NCBI GenBank assembly: GCA_029532625.1
Contig: JARFXM010000009.1
Coordinates: forward strand, 1,302,001 to 1,366,000
Source: Lomentospora prolificans
Lineage: Eukaryota > Ascomycota > Sordariomycetes > Microascales > Microascaceae
Reading direction: 5' to 3'
Length of the DNA stretch: 64,000 nt
Made by a program: the position numbers and the translations under genes. Of the stretch, positions 22,972-35,058 are shown piece by piece; the first letter of the stretch is position 1; every line of letters begins with the position of its first letter. The notes under the pieces were generated by a model. That model had not been told where the DNA came from. It was given only the letters and a program-made list of their open reading frames with translations, and did no database searches.

Positions 22972-25900
22972 GGATACGCTAGTTGCTGTTTTGAAGTATG
23001 CACGCGATGGAGTTGCCACAGCAAGGAGTTTAACGATGTGCCGTCTGCCTGTTAAGACGAGTGGGTTAAAATAGAAATGAAACCGGGGGTTGGAGTCGTA
23101 TCAGGGCCGAAGAGGCTTGTGGTGGGGGTGGGAAGCTGGAATGCAAAGTGAGACCTGGTAGGGCGCAGCGAAGGCCTGAAAGGTGGGCAAGACGGCAGCT
23201 ATTATGTAGAATGCAAGCTCCGACTTGGTTACAAATGTATTGGGAGCCAAGAAATAGGAAGACTTCCAAGGATATGGGCGGTATGCAGAAGTCAACTGGT
23301 TGCTATTGAAGTGGTCGGTGAGTATATCGTGATATATATACATCCAGACCTAGATGTGGAAATCCATGTGAGTAGCTTAGCAGCGCAGCTCACGGAACTC
23401 AAAAACACGGATAGCAGGGAATGAAGCAATCATTGACAAGTGACGAATTGAGGCAATCTGTGGCTGCATCAGAGTGTAGGCTAACCTCAAAGGCCTCTGC
23501 CACCAAGGTGAAATAGCGTGAAGGAGGGGAGCCAGGGTGGTGGAGCGTACTAGTTGTAGTCTGAATTGGCAGGGTAGTAGCATTAATCTGCTGTTCCGCT
23601 GGGTTGGCTAATCCGCGCTGCAGGAGAGTCTATCGTCTGAAAGACAGAGACAGCGTAGGACAAGCGGGGGAGATGGGCTGCGCCAACATGGGGTGGGAGT
23701 AGCTCTTGGTCATCTACACAGAGAGAAGTAGCAAAATTGGCGCCTCAATGCGACGTCGGAGCCAACGGCGCGTAGTGACGGGACTGGGAAAGCCGGTTTA
23801 ACACCACGAGAGCCGGATCCTATCTTAGATCCCTAAGTTATTACCCGGAGGCTGTGGGTAGACGGCGAGGCGGGGAAAATAAGGGTAGCAGTATTGGATA
23901 AGGCTACTGGAAGCAAATGTAGATCTATCAACCGTAATGACGGTAAAGCTGACATTCTTGGAGAGAGAGAGAGGAGCCCAGGAAGGAGTGGGAGTGGGTC
24001 CTATGCAGGACATGACATGGAGAGTCAAAATCTCTGCATGGCTGAAACGCCAGGTGACGGGCAAGTTGATGCCGGGAATGGAGGATGCTGTCTGCATGGT
24101 CAACAAACTTGGAGGGGCACCGGAGAGCCGTTGGCTAAGCCAATCCTAAAGGTTCGACGGCGTTGGCAGCGGCCGAGTTCTGGTATTGGAAAGTAAGGGA
24201 AACAGTCTTCTCGACGGAACACTGGCGTCCTTGCTTTGCGGCAAGATCTTTTCGGTCCTATTCGGGGTACGAAATCGCGGACAGGCCGCCCTGATGGATG
24301 GAAACAAGATTGCAAGGAGCCTGGTAGCTGGGCCTGTGATGCTTGCTAGTAAGGCCCGGATGAGCTGGAGGAGCCCGGCTCGATTTACTCCGCTATTCTT
24401 GAGTACCCTACCATCCATTGTACGTCTTGAACATACTGCTGTGGAGCATTACCCCAGAACTCCAAGGTTTGGGTCAAAGGGAGTCGCCAACCCTGTCGTC
24501 CTCCTTTCCGGTAACTGTAAGAGCGACAAGCGTCGGGTGGACAGAGCGTTTTCGAGGTATAGTCAAGAGCGGGAGGTATGGGATATGAAAGACAAAGGCC
24601 CCTGGGGGCCCTTGATTGAAGAGAATTGTTCACTCCCATCGCGACAGCAGGAGCAGTGGCTGGACTTGGTCCTGATTAGGAAAAGTCGGGCACTTCCATC
24701 ATAGAAAGAACAGGTGCTTGAGATGGGACGTGGATGTATAGGTTTGGTATCCATGGCCGGTATGGCGCCTGCCTTCGTCTTTATCAACAGTTGGTGGCGG
24801 TACCATCTTGGTTCAGGGAAGGGACCACCAACGGCCAAAACGGACGACAACATGTTGTGCGTTGTAACGGAGCCTTTTACCTGGCTTTTACACTACTGTA
24901 TAGCCTCAACCCTAAATTGGTTCTAACCCTTGTGGTAACCAACACTCCTTCGTAGGTGGCCAGCCTAGTAGCTCACGCGCCAATCTGCTGCGCGTCTAGA
25001 GTTTATCCCAGTACATTAACGTATTTAGGTGCATATTGATGTTGACGAATGACAAATGGCAGCCTCTAACACCCCCAAGAGCCAGCTGAGCGGGGATTAA
25101 AACGGCCAACGGCCGGGTTGATCGCGACTACCCTGCGTGTTTGATGCGTTTGGGTCCTCATTGGTGGTAAATGTACTTCGTACCGCCTGGCACAAGCTTG
25201 CTTGATTTCCCATCAAGTCCGCGCTAGCTATTCATACCTATTCATCCACACTTTTTATGTCTATGTCACTTGGATTAGGAGCTCTCACTGCCTGGAAGGA
25301 TAGATCCTCGTACTCCTTAGCATTGAACCCTTTGGTGTGCTATACTTGGCATTCTGTCCCACGTCGAGGCTCCAAAAGCGGAGTACAAAGGACGTGGCCA
25401 CGACTGGCGCAGCAAGGATCATGTTTGCTGCACTTTTCCTTTTTTTTTTTTTTTTCTTTTCTTTTTTTTTTTCTTTCCTTTCATTTTTATTTATCGCGGT
25501 TCACGCGAGGCCTCTGCACTGTGGCTTGGAAGTCGCCATTGATCCATCGATTTCTAACTAACAGGTGGCCTACCATTTTACTCCACACTCCTCAAGCCCA
25601 CTGTACTCGAGAGAGACATGAAGGGTCCAAGGCAAGCCGACCAGGTACTCGGCTTGATTATCAGCTCTTAGGCTCGTCTTCAGAGACACCGAGACGTCAC
25701 ATTCAGGGTCTGTATGCACGCAACAGACTGAGGTCAGGTTATGAGTACACCCCAGTCGATATTGACTGACGGAATCTCGCCTTGAGAATTCACACACCTA
25801 TGCCGCTCAATCGTAACGATACGACACGGAAATACGGGTACCACGAGATAGTTACGGTAAGTATACTGGTGACGCGCTATCTCAACGCCCATCTAGGTTA

Positions 25901-26754
25901 CAGACGTAGCCCCCTTTCCTCTCGTGGTAACGGGAATGGGCTTCCTGCACGTCTTCCTTCCCATTGATGCAACTCGCAGATGCGGTCTCATCCGCTTTCA
26001 GACATGAGCCTCACGGATTTCGAAATTCCTCTACTGTGTCACATATATACTTCTTTTGCCAAGCCTGTTCCAGTTGTTCGGTTCATTGAATCCTTCATCG
26101 AGTTTGAAGGGCAGGGATTGGGTGAAGTTATTCATGGTCATTTAGGGTCGAATGTTGCACATCCACCCACACGGAGGCCGGAACTCACACTTGCGTGGCG
26201 CTAGTATTGAACCACGACGAAAATTGCCACCAAAAGAGCTTCTTGTGCCATGCTGGCTAAGACGACGGACTTGATGCGTGTCCGTCGATATCAGGCCACC
26301 GAGTTCGACCTGGGCCTCCGGCTTATTCACGCCAAAGGATAGAAACCCTCGTCATCTCAGCAATATCCCCTGATGAACAATCCCTGTACGCCCAAGCACA
26401 TCGCGAATACACAAGGCTAAGACCGCGTTCCACTGCGTGCTCATAATCTCGAGCCGTCAGATCCAACCGACCTACAGTATCTGGTACGACGCGACACGGC
26501 TGTAGTACAGCAGGTTTGAACCGGTCTCATCGAGCCCGCTATGCAAGGACCCGGCGCCCGGCACCACTTACTGTCATCGTTCACAGCGCTTGAACTTTTC
26601 TGGAGATTTCTATCCTGCCATCGAAACCGGGCCACGGCATATCGTGCGCATGCCGGTCTTCTAGCCAAGATTCTGCAACTGCTCCTTGCTTATTACACCA
26701 GTAAACCACATAGTCTTATGGTGATAGGTAGGATATGTGCAACCCTCAATCGTG

Positions 26755-26802
26755 TAGCCACAACTACTCTCCTACTCATAGCCACAAATACTCTCCTACT
26801 CA
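26755..26802. repeat. 24-bp tandem duplication
   Basis: Two adjacent copies of a 24-base unit (TAGCCACAANTACTCTCC followed by TACTCA) differing at one position. Confidence 0.9.
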
Positions 26803-28632
26803 GAGGTTCCATCCTTTACAGGAGTGGAAAAGATGGATATCTACCTTTATATCTGGGGCTTTTGAAGTGACTCTTGGTTTAAGGTGTCATGAAAAGCCGT
26901 TGCCATGGCCACTTGACATGACTGATTCTTCCTGCTTCGACTCGGCTCTTGTTGGAGGCGTGAGCCAGCTACAGGCACGAGGGCTACCGGAAGGGTCGTA
27001 AGCGTTCCCCTGATATCCCCTTTCCTATTTGGGTCCTGCACTGAAGCGTTTAGGCTCCGAGTAACCTCCACGTGCCCAGACTAGGAAATACTCGACACCT
27101 CTAACTCATAGGAATGCACCTGCCCTGGCTCTGAATGTTACCATCCTCTGCAAAATGAACAGGACATAAATGCAGTGTTTGCAAAAGAGCGTCCGCACTT
27201 AGCCCCTGATAGTCCTCCTATTACCCATCTTCGAACCAATAAACCATACACTTGAACGTTCACTCCGCTCCAAGCCCCTGATACTCGGTCTCATTCCGCA
27301 TGATTCACACCACAAGCCCTCGCCGGCTTCCATTTGTTCGCTGCAGCCTCGTTTTATCCTTCTCAGGCATGGTAGGACATAAGGCGAGTAGGGAGAGCGC
27401 ATAGACGAAGGCAGATTAACTCTCCTTGCTCTGTCTCCCCCCCGGGCTAGAAGTGACTCTCGTATAACAGATACGGATAAGCGCGGTTCCTTTTCAACTC
27501 CTGTTAAAGGAGGTTGCGCTGGCCGTTGGATCGACTCTAGCAGCAATTGTGGTTTGCATGTCGGCATTCATTGACACCTCGTGAACTTAGAGCAAGCCAC
27601 AAACGAGCAGGGTGCCCCCAGGCAAGCTCCAACCCGGGGGGAAATGTGATGCTGCACTTGCATTGCCACGATATCGTGACCATCTGAAGAAGCAAGGATC
27701 ATCAAACAAGAGAGAAAGGAAAAAAAACTCTTCGGGTGCGCCTCATCTGCACCGTCCTCTAATTTGTCGTTTTAACTTTCGCCGCCTACCCGTGTGTGTG
27801 TCCACGGGGCTACGGGCGTAAGTTGCGGGCGTGAGAAGCTCGTGTTTCTCTCTATTAAGCATAAACAGAACCCCGGCATGCCACGCGGCTTGATCGGCAT
27901 TGGTGACACATCCCGATGGACACGTTTCTTCCCCAACCTCCTCTTTCGTTCGAAAAGAGTTGGTGATTGTGACTCTGCTTGAAGGTACCAGTGCGGACTG
28001 GGTTGATTTCGGAGGTTTGTCTTAACGCCAAGTTCCGAAGGCTTCGCATCGGCTGGTGGGATCCCTGCCACACTGGAGGGTCGATGCATATGGACCATGG
28101 CAACTAGTCCGAAAAAGCTTCGGGGATGTGGCTGGGTCGCATACGGCGGAGGCGGATGTTCGCAACCTTATTTTAGTGCCCAGCTATCACATCGGAGGGT
28201 TCCGAGCAACAGTAGACGCAAGATGAAACTAAAAACAGACCCTGATTGCATAGCCTTTAGCATGTTGAGGACAGGTATATTTATTCGGTAGTCGTACGGA
28301 ATTGCTTCACAAAAAGTTAAAAAAGATATCCCATCACTACTTTGTTATTTTAACCTTTGGACTCTGGTATATCATGTCCACACTTTTTATCTCCAAGGAG
28401 GCAGGGCCCAGGAAGGAAGAAGAAATAAAGAAATAAAGAAATTGGGGCGACGAAAAGGTTGCAAGCGATCCGTAAAGCCCAGCCCTCCTACCTTGAGAAG
28501 AACCACCAGGTGACGGGGATTCTAGTAGGAATGAGGTTCTGGAAACTTGAACTCGGAATCGAGCTGGTGCTGCAAAGGAAAAAACGGAAGGAAAGAATAA
28601 AGAATAAAAATAAGAAAACAAAAAGATTAAGC

Positions 28633-28633
<1 letters not shown>

Positions 28634-28665
<32 letters not shown>
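28634..28665. repeat. A32 homopolymer
   Basis: Run of 32 A preceded by about 90 bases of purine-rich, A-rich sequence and flanked on both sides by GCC. Could be a microsatellite or the tail of an old retroposed insertion; no retroelement coding sequence was found next to it. Confidence 0.85.
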
Positions 28666-28666
<1 letters not shown>

Positions 28667-29281
28667 CCTTTCATGGTCTATATACTTTAGAATGTATCCC
28701 AAACCTCGTAGATGTCGTCACGGCAAGCCAATCCCAACAGGTAGCCGCAGTTCTGGCGGTCTCAGATCATTCATATCCCTATTCTCGAGACAGTTCGCGC
28801 TACGTAAAGCAATATTGCAAACTGGCGCCTTCTCAGGAAGTGGCTAACGATGCCCTAACGAGGCTGAATTGAGGCAGGGGAGGCTTTTCGGCCCGTGGCA
28901 GTCTGGTTTCTTGGGTGGCGGACGCTGGTCTCGGAGTGGCTAACTGTTGTGGCATGTCGGTTCTCTAGCGTTGAATGCTTCGTCGGGAGCTGTCGATGTC
29001 GGTGTCCGTCTGCTTTGGGGAGGAAGGGAAGGAGGAGGAGTAAAGCTTCGAGAGATACGCTGACAGCAAAACCTGATCCTGTTTTCGTCCGAACCGCGCT
29101 TGGTATTAATGGTTGTTAACGCTCCACGAAATGAAATGAGATCCTCGCCGGTACCCCGGAAGCCTTGTTGTGTGCAAGGTGCGAAAGCTCTGTTCAGCCA
29201 ACGGCCTACACTAGGGGAGAAGTTCATCACACTAAAACTTTTTTTTTTTTTTTTTCCTTTTTTCGTAGCATACTAGAGGCA

Positions 29282-31049
29282 CTAAGTTATGATGGTCTCG
29301 TCGTCGCCGGTTAAATCATCGCCAGTATCCTCTAAAACCTCTCTCATTTCCTCCTCGGTAGCCTCGAGGCCCTCAGAGCTCATCAGCTTCTCGTCCTTTG
29401 ATTCAGCTAGAAGAGATAACAAGTTAGTTATGGGTAAGGAATGAGATATGGGTATGTTGGATGAATAGGAAAGAGATAGGAAAGAGATCGAATCGGCAAC
29501 TTACTTCCAGCCTCGACCAGTAAGTTCTCCTGGATTTCGCAATCGGTGAGCACACAGTTGTCTCCAATGACGGCTCGCTTTCCAATAATGCACCTCGTAA
29601 GTTTGCATTGTTTTCCGACAGTGACACCATCCATGAGGACACACTGCAACATCTTAGCACCCTCCTTGATCTGACAGTGAGCGCCAATGACACTCTCCTT
29701 AATAGAGGTCTTCTCTTCAACGGTGACGTGCTCTGCAATGAGCGAGTCGGCCTTGGTGATGGTTGTCCTCGACTTGACGCCTTCAGGGTAGGCCACCTTC
29801 TTTGGGTGCGCAAAAGGAGATGCCGCCTCGGTTCCAACTTCCTCAATCGAGGGCACCTTGGCCAATTGAAGTGAGATACTGAGAAGGAGTCGGGCAGTGT
29901 CTACACGTCGGATGATGGGCGCATCTGGTTCGTTGGGGTGAAGATAGGCGAGGATAGGTGGAATCGAATCAATATCGAACGCATTGTTCTCGCCTCCGAA
30001 GGGCGTGGCTGGCCCGGACGAGCTATCCTGGGTTGCCGGTCTCTTAGATCCATTTTCGTTGCCGAGCTCCTCAAAAAGTTCTCCTAGTTTCAACTTTTCC
30101 GCCAAACCCTTTTCCCAGCCTGCCTTTGCCCACCATTGAGTGATGTCCTCCCCAATGCTGTCAAAGCGGTCATTCTTCTGCGCAAAATCAATAACCCAGC
30201 GTGGGAAAATGTAAATGTGAGCATCACGGAGAGTTGTGAGCATTCGAACGCGTGGGTGATTCCTGATTAACCCGTGTCGGACTGGAAGCCCAGCGCGCTC
30301 CTCCATCAAGTCGGATAGAGACGATGTAGGCATCGAGTATACGAGTTTGGAGACATGAGGCAAGAGAGAGCCTTTTGGAGGTGTCGCAGTGACGGGAGGG
30401 AGCGGGGTCGTCGCAATGAAGTCTGTCTCCTCTCCTTTGATCGGGTTTGCGGTCTTGGTATCATACCACACTCCCAGTCCACCATTAAAGAGCGGGGTTT
30501 TCTCGTCCTCGGCGAGTCTCTTGTCGCCCAGTACGTAGGGGAGGCTTGCCGCAGTTGTCATCCAAGCATGCAAAAACTTCTCACCAGGAAGTTCACAGAC
30601 AAGATCGCAAGGGAGAATAAGGAAATCCGACTTGACCAGTTGCCTGATTTCGGGAAGACGAAGAATGGCTGCCGTCCCGGTGTTTTGGTCCAGCCCTTGG
30701 GGGGCTAAGACGTCTGGACGAGGCAGTGGCAGGGCGGTTAGGAAAGGGTTAGTGTTTAGCGCGGTGGTTATGGCCTGCAATGCGCTGGGCGGGCAGATGA
30801 GCGTAATATCTGGACAATAGAGTTAGCTTTGCCTTGTCAGAGGGAAGCGTTACGCCGAGGGCACCAACCAGATATCCCCATGCGGTAGCAAAAGTCTATC
30901 GGGTACCAGACCATAGGCCGATTCGCGATAGGCAGTAGCGCCTTAGGATTCTCATCGGGGTTTGCTGTGAAAGTTGGGAATGATGAACCAGGGCCACAGA
31001 GGATTATGGCCTGCAGCCCAGGCGAGGGCGCCGAGATGGCGTGTGGCAT
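29282..31049 (-). CDS. gcd1: Translation initiation factor eIF2B subunit gamma
   Basis: Catalytic-core subunit of the nucleotide exchange factor that recharges eIF2 with GTP. Exons 31049-30869, 30809-29505 and 29406-29282 give 536 residues, normal for fungal eIF2B-gamma. N-terminal nucleotidyltransferase-like fold: QAIILCGPGSSFP, then PKALLPIANRPMVWYPIDF; later KSDFLILPCDLVCELPG. C-terminal left-handed beta-helix of hexapeptide repeats (about residues 430-495: SVIGAHCQIKEGAKMLQCV, GVTVGKQCKL, CIIGKRAVIGDNC). An acidic tail ends TGDDETIIT. Introns are 59 and 98 bases; donors GTTGGT and GTAAGT. The first exon joins as GIS/D/ITLICPP in frame. Long (about 4 kb) intergenic spacer to the divergent GH7 gene. 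Confidence 0.95.
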
Positions 31050-31980
31050 GGTGAGCGATGATCGAGGGCGGGGTACAAGATCCGTGATCAAACAAGTGAG
31101 ACGGGAATGAGTGTAAATGCCAAATCGTGCTGTGAGATTAGTGCAATGCAAAAGTAAATATGAAAAAAAGAAAAATTCCTGGTTGTGTACGACTTAGACT
31201 CAGGCTAACCTGCGCTCTTGTCACCTACCGTTTAGAAAATTGTATTTTGAAGTGTAGGAGTCATCGTCAAGAGAATTGGCACTCTAAGCAAGGGTGGGGT
31301 GAAAGTGTGGCTAGAGACTTGTGTGGCGTATTGCCGTGAGGTTCTTGCTTCTTTTTTTTTTTTTTTCTTTTTTCGGTGTGTGCACAGTGTGTCGGTGAGC
31401 ATGTAAACACGGGTTCTTGGCTTGAGCCTCATCAATTACAGTTCAACCACTTGACTCAAGTTAGTTAGCTTGAGAATGTTTTGTCGATTTAGGTTTTTTC
31501 TTCTCTACAGATATTCAGTCTACAATCTCACGTTTATTGTGCTTGTTTCCATTTGCAGCACCAGTTGGGGTATTTTACAAGTTTCTTAAAACCCTGAGTA
31601 CTCCCTCAATTGGCGTACCTAGGCTCAAAATGGATGCGACATCTGCCGACTCGACCGTGAAGTCATATCCGTAATAATAGATTGTGGAGCAGGAACGATC
31701 CAAAAGCAGAGCTCTCTCTCACTATCCGTAAGAGGGCAAGTGGAACTCTATTGCAACTTCAATATGAAGCGGGCCGAGCCCCTGTGCACCGTGGGTCTCA
31801 GACCGTAGATCGGAAGGAATGAACCTAAAAGATGCCTGGCAGCCGCCGGGTTGAGGTGACGAGGCGTAATGATGCAGGAGCGATCGATCGGCCAATGGGA
31901 GTATTCTTGATATCTTGAGTAACTTCTTTTTGATGGTTGTCGTCGATGCCATGTTCCTTGGGCAGCGGCTCAAAACCCTG

Positions 31981-32021
31981 CCAAGGAAGCCAAGGAAGCC
32001 AAGGAAGCCAAGGAAGCCAAG
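31981..32021. repeat. 9-bp tandem repeat (CCAAGGAAG, 4.5 copies)
   Basis: Four perfect head-to-tail copies plus a partial fifth. Nine bases keeps any frame open (reads as a PRKPRK-like or LGFLGF pattern), but no gene around it is supported. Confidence 0.92.
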
Positions 32022-34885
32022 ATCGGGAGATTGATGGATGAAAATTCTCTCGCAACCCAGCACGAACCTGACAAGCTTTATACCCCAGTTTTCGACTTCT
32101 TGTCCCGGCTCGTAGACCACGGTCGAGCCACCTTGTTTTCTGCGTGCCGGATAGCCAGAAAGACGCATAGGGCTTATGCTCGTGGACGCCCTCGCCCCAT
32201 AATTCCACTCTCAATCCGTGGCGGCAGGAAAGGCAAATCGTGGGCCAGAGCCCGGAAATCGTGAACAACTGCCTAGACCCGCCCAGCCGCTTGGCGCGCA
32301 TCACCCGCCAACCTTGTTACAACCTCCGCTCAGCATATTAGACCGCCTGGTGAGAGAAAATCTGCATCGTCAAGTCTCCTTCGCATTGAGCGAGTTGATC
32401 GGTTGCGTACTACAGCAGAGGCATGACACAGCCAGGAGACGAAATGGGCGGTGGTAAATAAGGCGATGAGAGCGAAAGGAACCGTGGTCCGGGTTTTCCT
32501 GATTGGGAAATGCCCAGGCTCTCCGCGGATATTTCGGCAACACACACTCTCTCTCCCCGCACGTCGCTGGCCACCACAGCAAGCACAACTGACGTACCTG
32601 CAGGGAAGAACGGAGATCTCCTGCTATTTTATTTGGGCTCTGAGCCCCTGGTGTCGCGAGCCTGATTTGCGCTGCCATTAGATCTGAACCTTTGCAGGCT
32701 CATCAGGAATCCTATACCCACTCTAGATGCTGCGCTCGTCCACGTCTCCACGTCGGCCAACGGTCCGCACACACGGTAGGGGAATGAAGAACCAGACGCG
32801 ATACCATAGGTTAGAAGGGTACCTCTCTCTATAGCCTGGAATTAAAGGACGCTGTCAGGTGGTGAAGCAATTTGTCCACGTCGCTGTGGTTGACCAGTCC
32901 TGCCACCGACTTAATCAATTTGAAATTGCATCTATACGGAATTGTCATCTGGATGGCTGAGATTCATCCAACATGCAGGACTCAACCACTCTTTCGCCCC
33001 TCAGTGTCAGCTTCTCAGCCCATGTTCGGTCGACTCTGATCTGCTGTCTCTGGAACATTGCTCTGAGCCTTAAGCCACGCTTTGTAGCTGCGCATGTTTA
33101 TACTCTGCGCATCCGTGCTCAACTCCCGACAAAACAGAGCAACAATATATCTGGACGGCCGACTATTGGAGCGGCAGTTTCGAGCTAAATTCGGTGCCGA
33201 ATCGATAAAACAAGGATCTCCTCGAGCCGTGGGAGGCCAGTGATAACGAGCGGCGATGAACAAGAGCGAGAATTTTCATAGACCAGAGGCGAGTGTTCCT
33301 CGTCGTGCTGGACCGGCGGCTTCCTCTCTATGACAGGCAAGCCAAACCGAAGCGCCGGCTGGACGTCCTGGGCGTAGGTTCTGGCTCGATGACGCCGTCA
33401 GCGCAGAACAGCCCCCCCCCCCACTCCCCGGGTCGCAACGTTCGGGTCTCCACAACCTCCGCCGATCCTGATCTTTCTCCCTCCGAATATATTGCATACG
33501 CACCCATCTTAACCGTATTCCCCGCCGTATAATGCCACTTTTCTATGCCCCCCTTTTATTTTCACTGCCACAACATACGAGTTACTCGGCCATATACACA
33601 TAGTTTGATGGGTACCTCTCGGCTCTAGATGACCTCAATCTACATTCATCAGCCCTTAATGATTATGAATTTACCCCAGGATCTTTCGGTGATCGGCAGC
33701 TGCATGTGCCAGGACGCCCATGGTGCACGTCTGGCCTGGAACATTCCACATCTCCTTGTCGTGCGCGTTCCCAGCGTCGATTGTAGTGTCGACAGTCATG
33801 GTGATGGTGGGACAAGGAAATTTTGGTGTATTGCAGTTACAGAAAGCGCATCTTGAGCCTCAACTCTTGTGCTCCCTCAAAAATGGCCTGGAACGTCTAC
33901 TTATAGCACGAATCCTTCCTCGAACGTAGCGACTCCAAAAACCGGCGAATTTCGACCTCACCATCCCCACCGGCCATGCGATTGCCATCGTCTTCGGCTC
34001 CCTACCCAGGTTTGCATCACTAACGACGGCTCAACGCCCCAATTTTTCCCTCACTCTGATTACAACCCGTCTCCTGTCCAAAGTGGGTACGCGGCACGCA
34101 CGGCACTTCTAGCGATATGCTGCTTGGTCTACCCCATTAGACCCAACTTTCTGTACCGAACGGGCTCCGCTCATTGGGACCGCCCGTCCTATTATCCGCA
34201 GAGCAAAACTGTTCTTCCTCGCTCCTCAGAGGGGGAGGCGAGCTCCACTCGCACTTGGGAAATCCTACTACGTGCATGCTGACCCTCGTTCGCAGCAAGG
34301 AAGGGGTGTGGGCTTCCCGCAGGATGACGGCCCTTCAGCCCTGATAGCCGTCGCTTTGTCTCCGGATTTCCTTTCTGGAAGCAACATCTCGAAGGCGGGC
34401 TTTCCATTCCCCAGTCTCCACACCCCACGCCTTCTCCAATTTAGATCGACAGCCGGCGGAATTGAGCTCCCGTTTCCTCGTCCATGCTCACTGGGGGCCC
34501 GGCTCGCGTCCGCGCTGGACCCCTCACGCCAACAAACCGTGGCTCTCCAAACCTGCTCTGCGGGGCGCGAAGGCCAATCCCGTTTCCTCTGCCACCCATG
34601 GCGAATTAAACAAGCTTTAGGTTTCAAGCATGGAGACGCCGCCAGTCGCCGAGCTTGCTGGCATGGATCCTTGATTAAGAGTTAATCAACTACTGTACAC
34701 ACGATCCAGCCGTTCGAAGCTCGGTGCCCACGATTGACGAAGGCAGCGACCGGCCTTAATTTCGGACGACTCTGCCCCGTTAGGTTAAAGAAGAGAAAAT
34801 GACCATGGGCACTTTCTGGAGCCCGGCCGTGGCAATTGTCGCATCCTTGGCATGGGCCGTCTCCCTGTGCTCGCCCTGTCGTCTC

Positions 34886-34893
34886 TATAAAAA
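34886..34893 (+). promoter_or_regulatory. TATA box of the GH7 gene at 35059
   Basis: TATAAAAA, 166-173 bases upstream of the start codon, followed by a pyrimidine-rich leader (TCTCTC, TTTCACTC) typical of strongly expressed fungal genes. Confidence 0.6.
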
Positions 34894-35058
34894 CGGCCGT
34901 TCCCCGTCCGGATAGGTCTGTCTCTCTCAGGGTGATGGTATCCTCAGCTCCCTAGGCCCACGTCATTAGCAAGAAGGCGCGCTCTCTTTCACTCATTTCT
35001 AAACTCATCTTCTCCCTAGATCTTTGTATCATCGGTAAAGAAAGAAACCACCGTCATC

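Larger units (their letters stand above)
22872..29281. other. Long gene-free region (6.4 kb) upstream of the zinc-finger gene
   Basis: No supported gene in 6.4 kb. Contents seen: the (AT)10 tract, T-rich tracts at about 25440-25485 and 29239-29255, a 24-base tandem duplication at 26755-26802, an A32 run at 28634-28665 and scattered short chance frames. The size fits the extended promoter of a developmental regulator plus the 3' side of the eIF2B-gamma gene. Confidence 0.5.
31050..35058. other. Divergent intergenic region, gcd1 / GH7 gene
   Basis: Four kilobases between two divergent genes, so it should contain both promoters. Contents seen: T-tract at about 31353-31372, a 9-base tandem repeat at 31981-32021, a C-run at about 33413-33421, and a TATA box at 34886 for the GH7 gene. 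Short open frames show no domains. Confidence 0.5.

Noticed and set aside
28337..28702. Open frames on both strands across the A32 tract
   Set aside because: They depend on the homopolymer (poly-Lys or poly-Phe) and show no conserved features.
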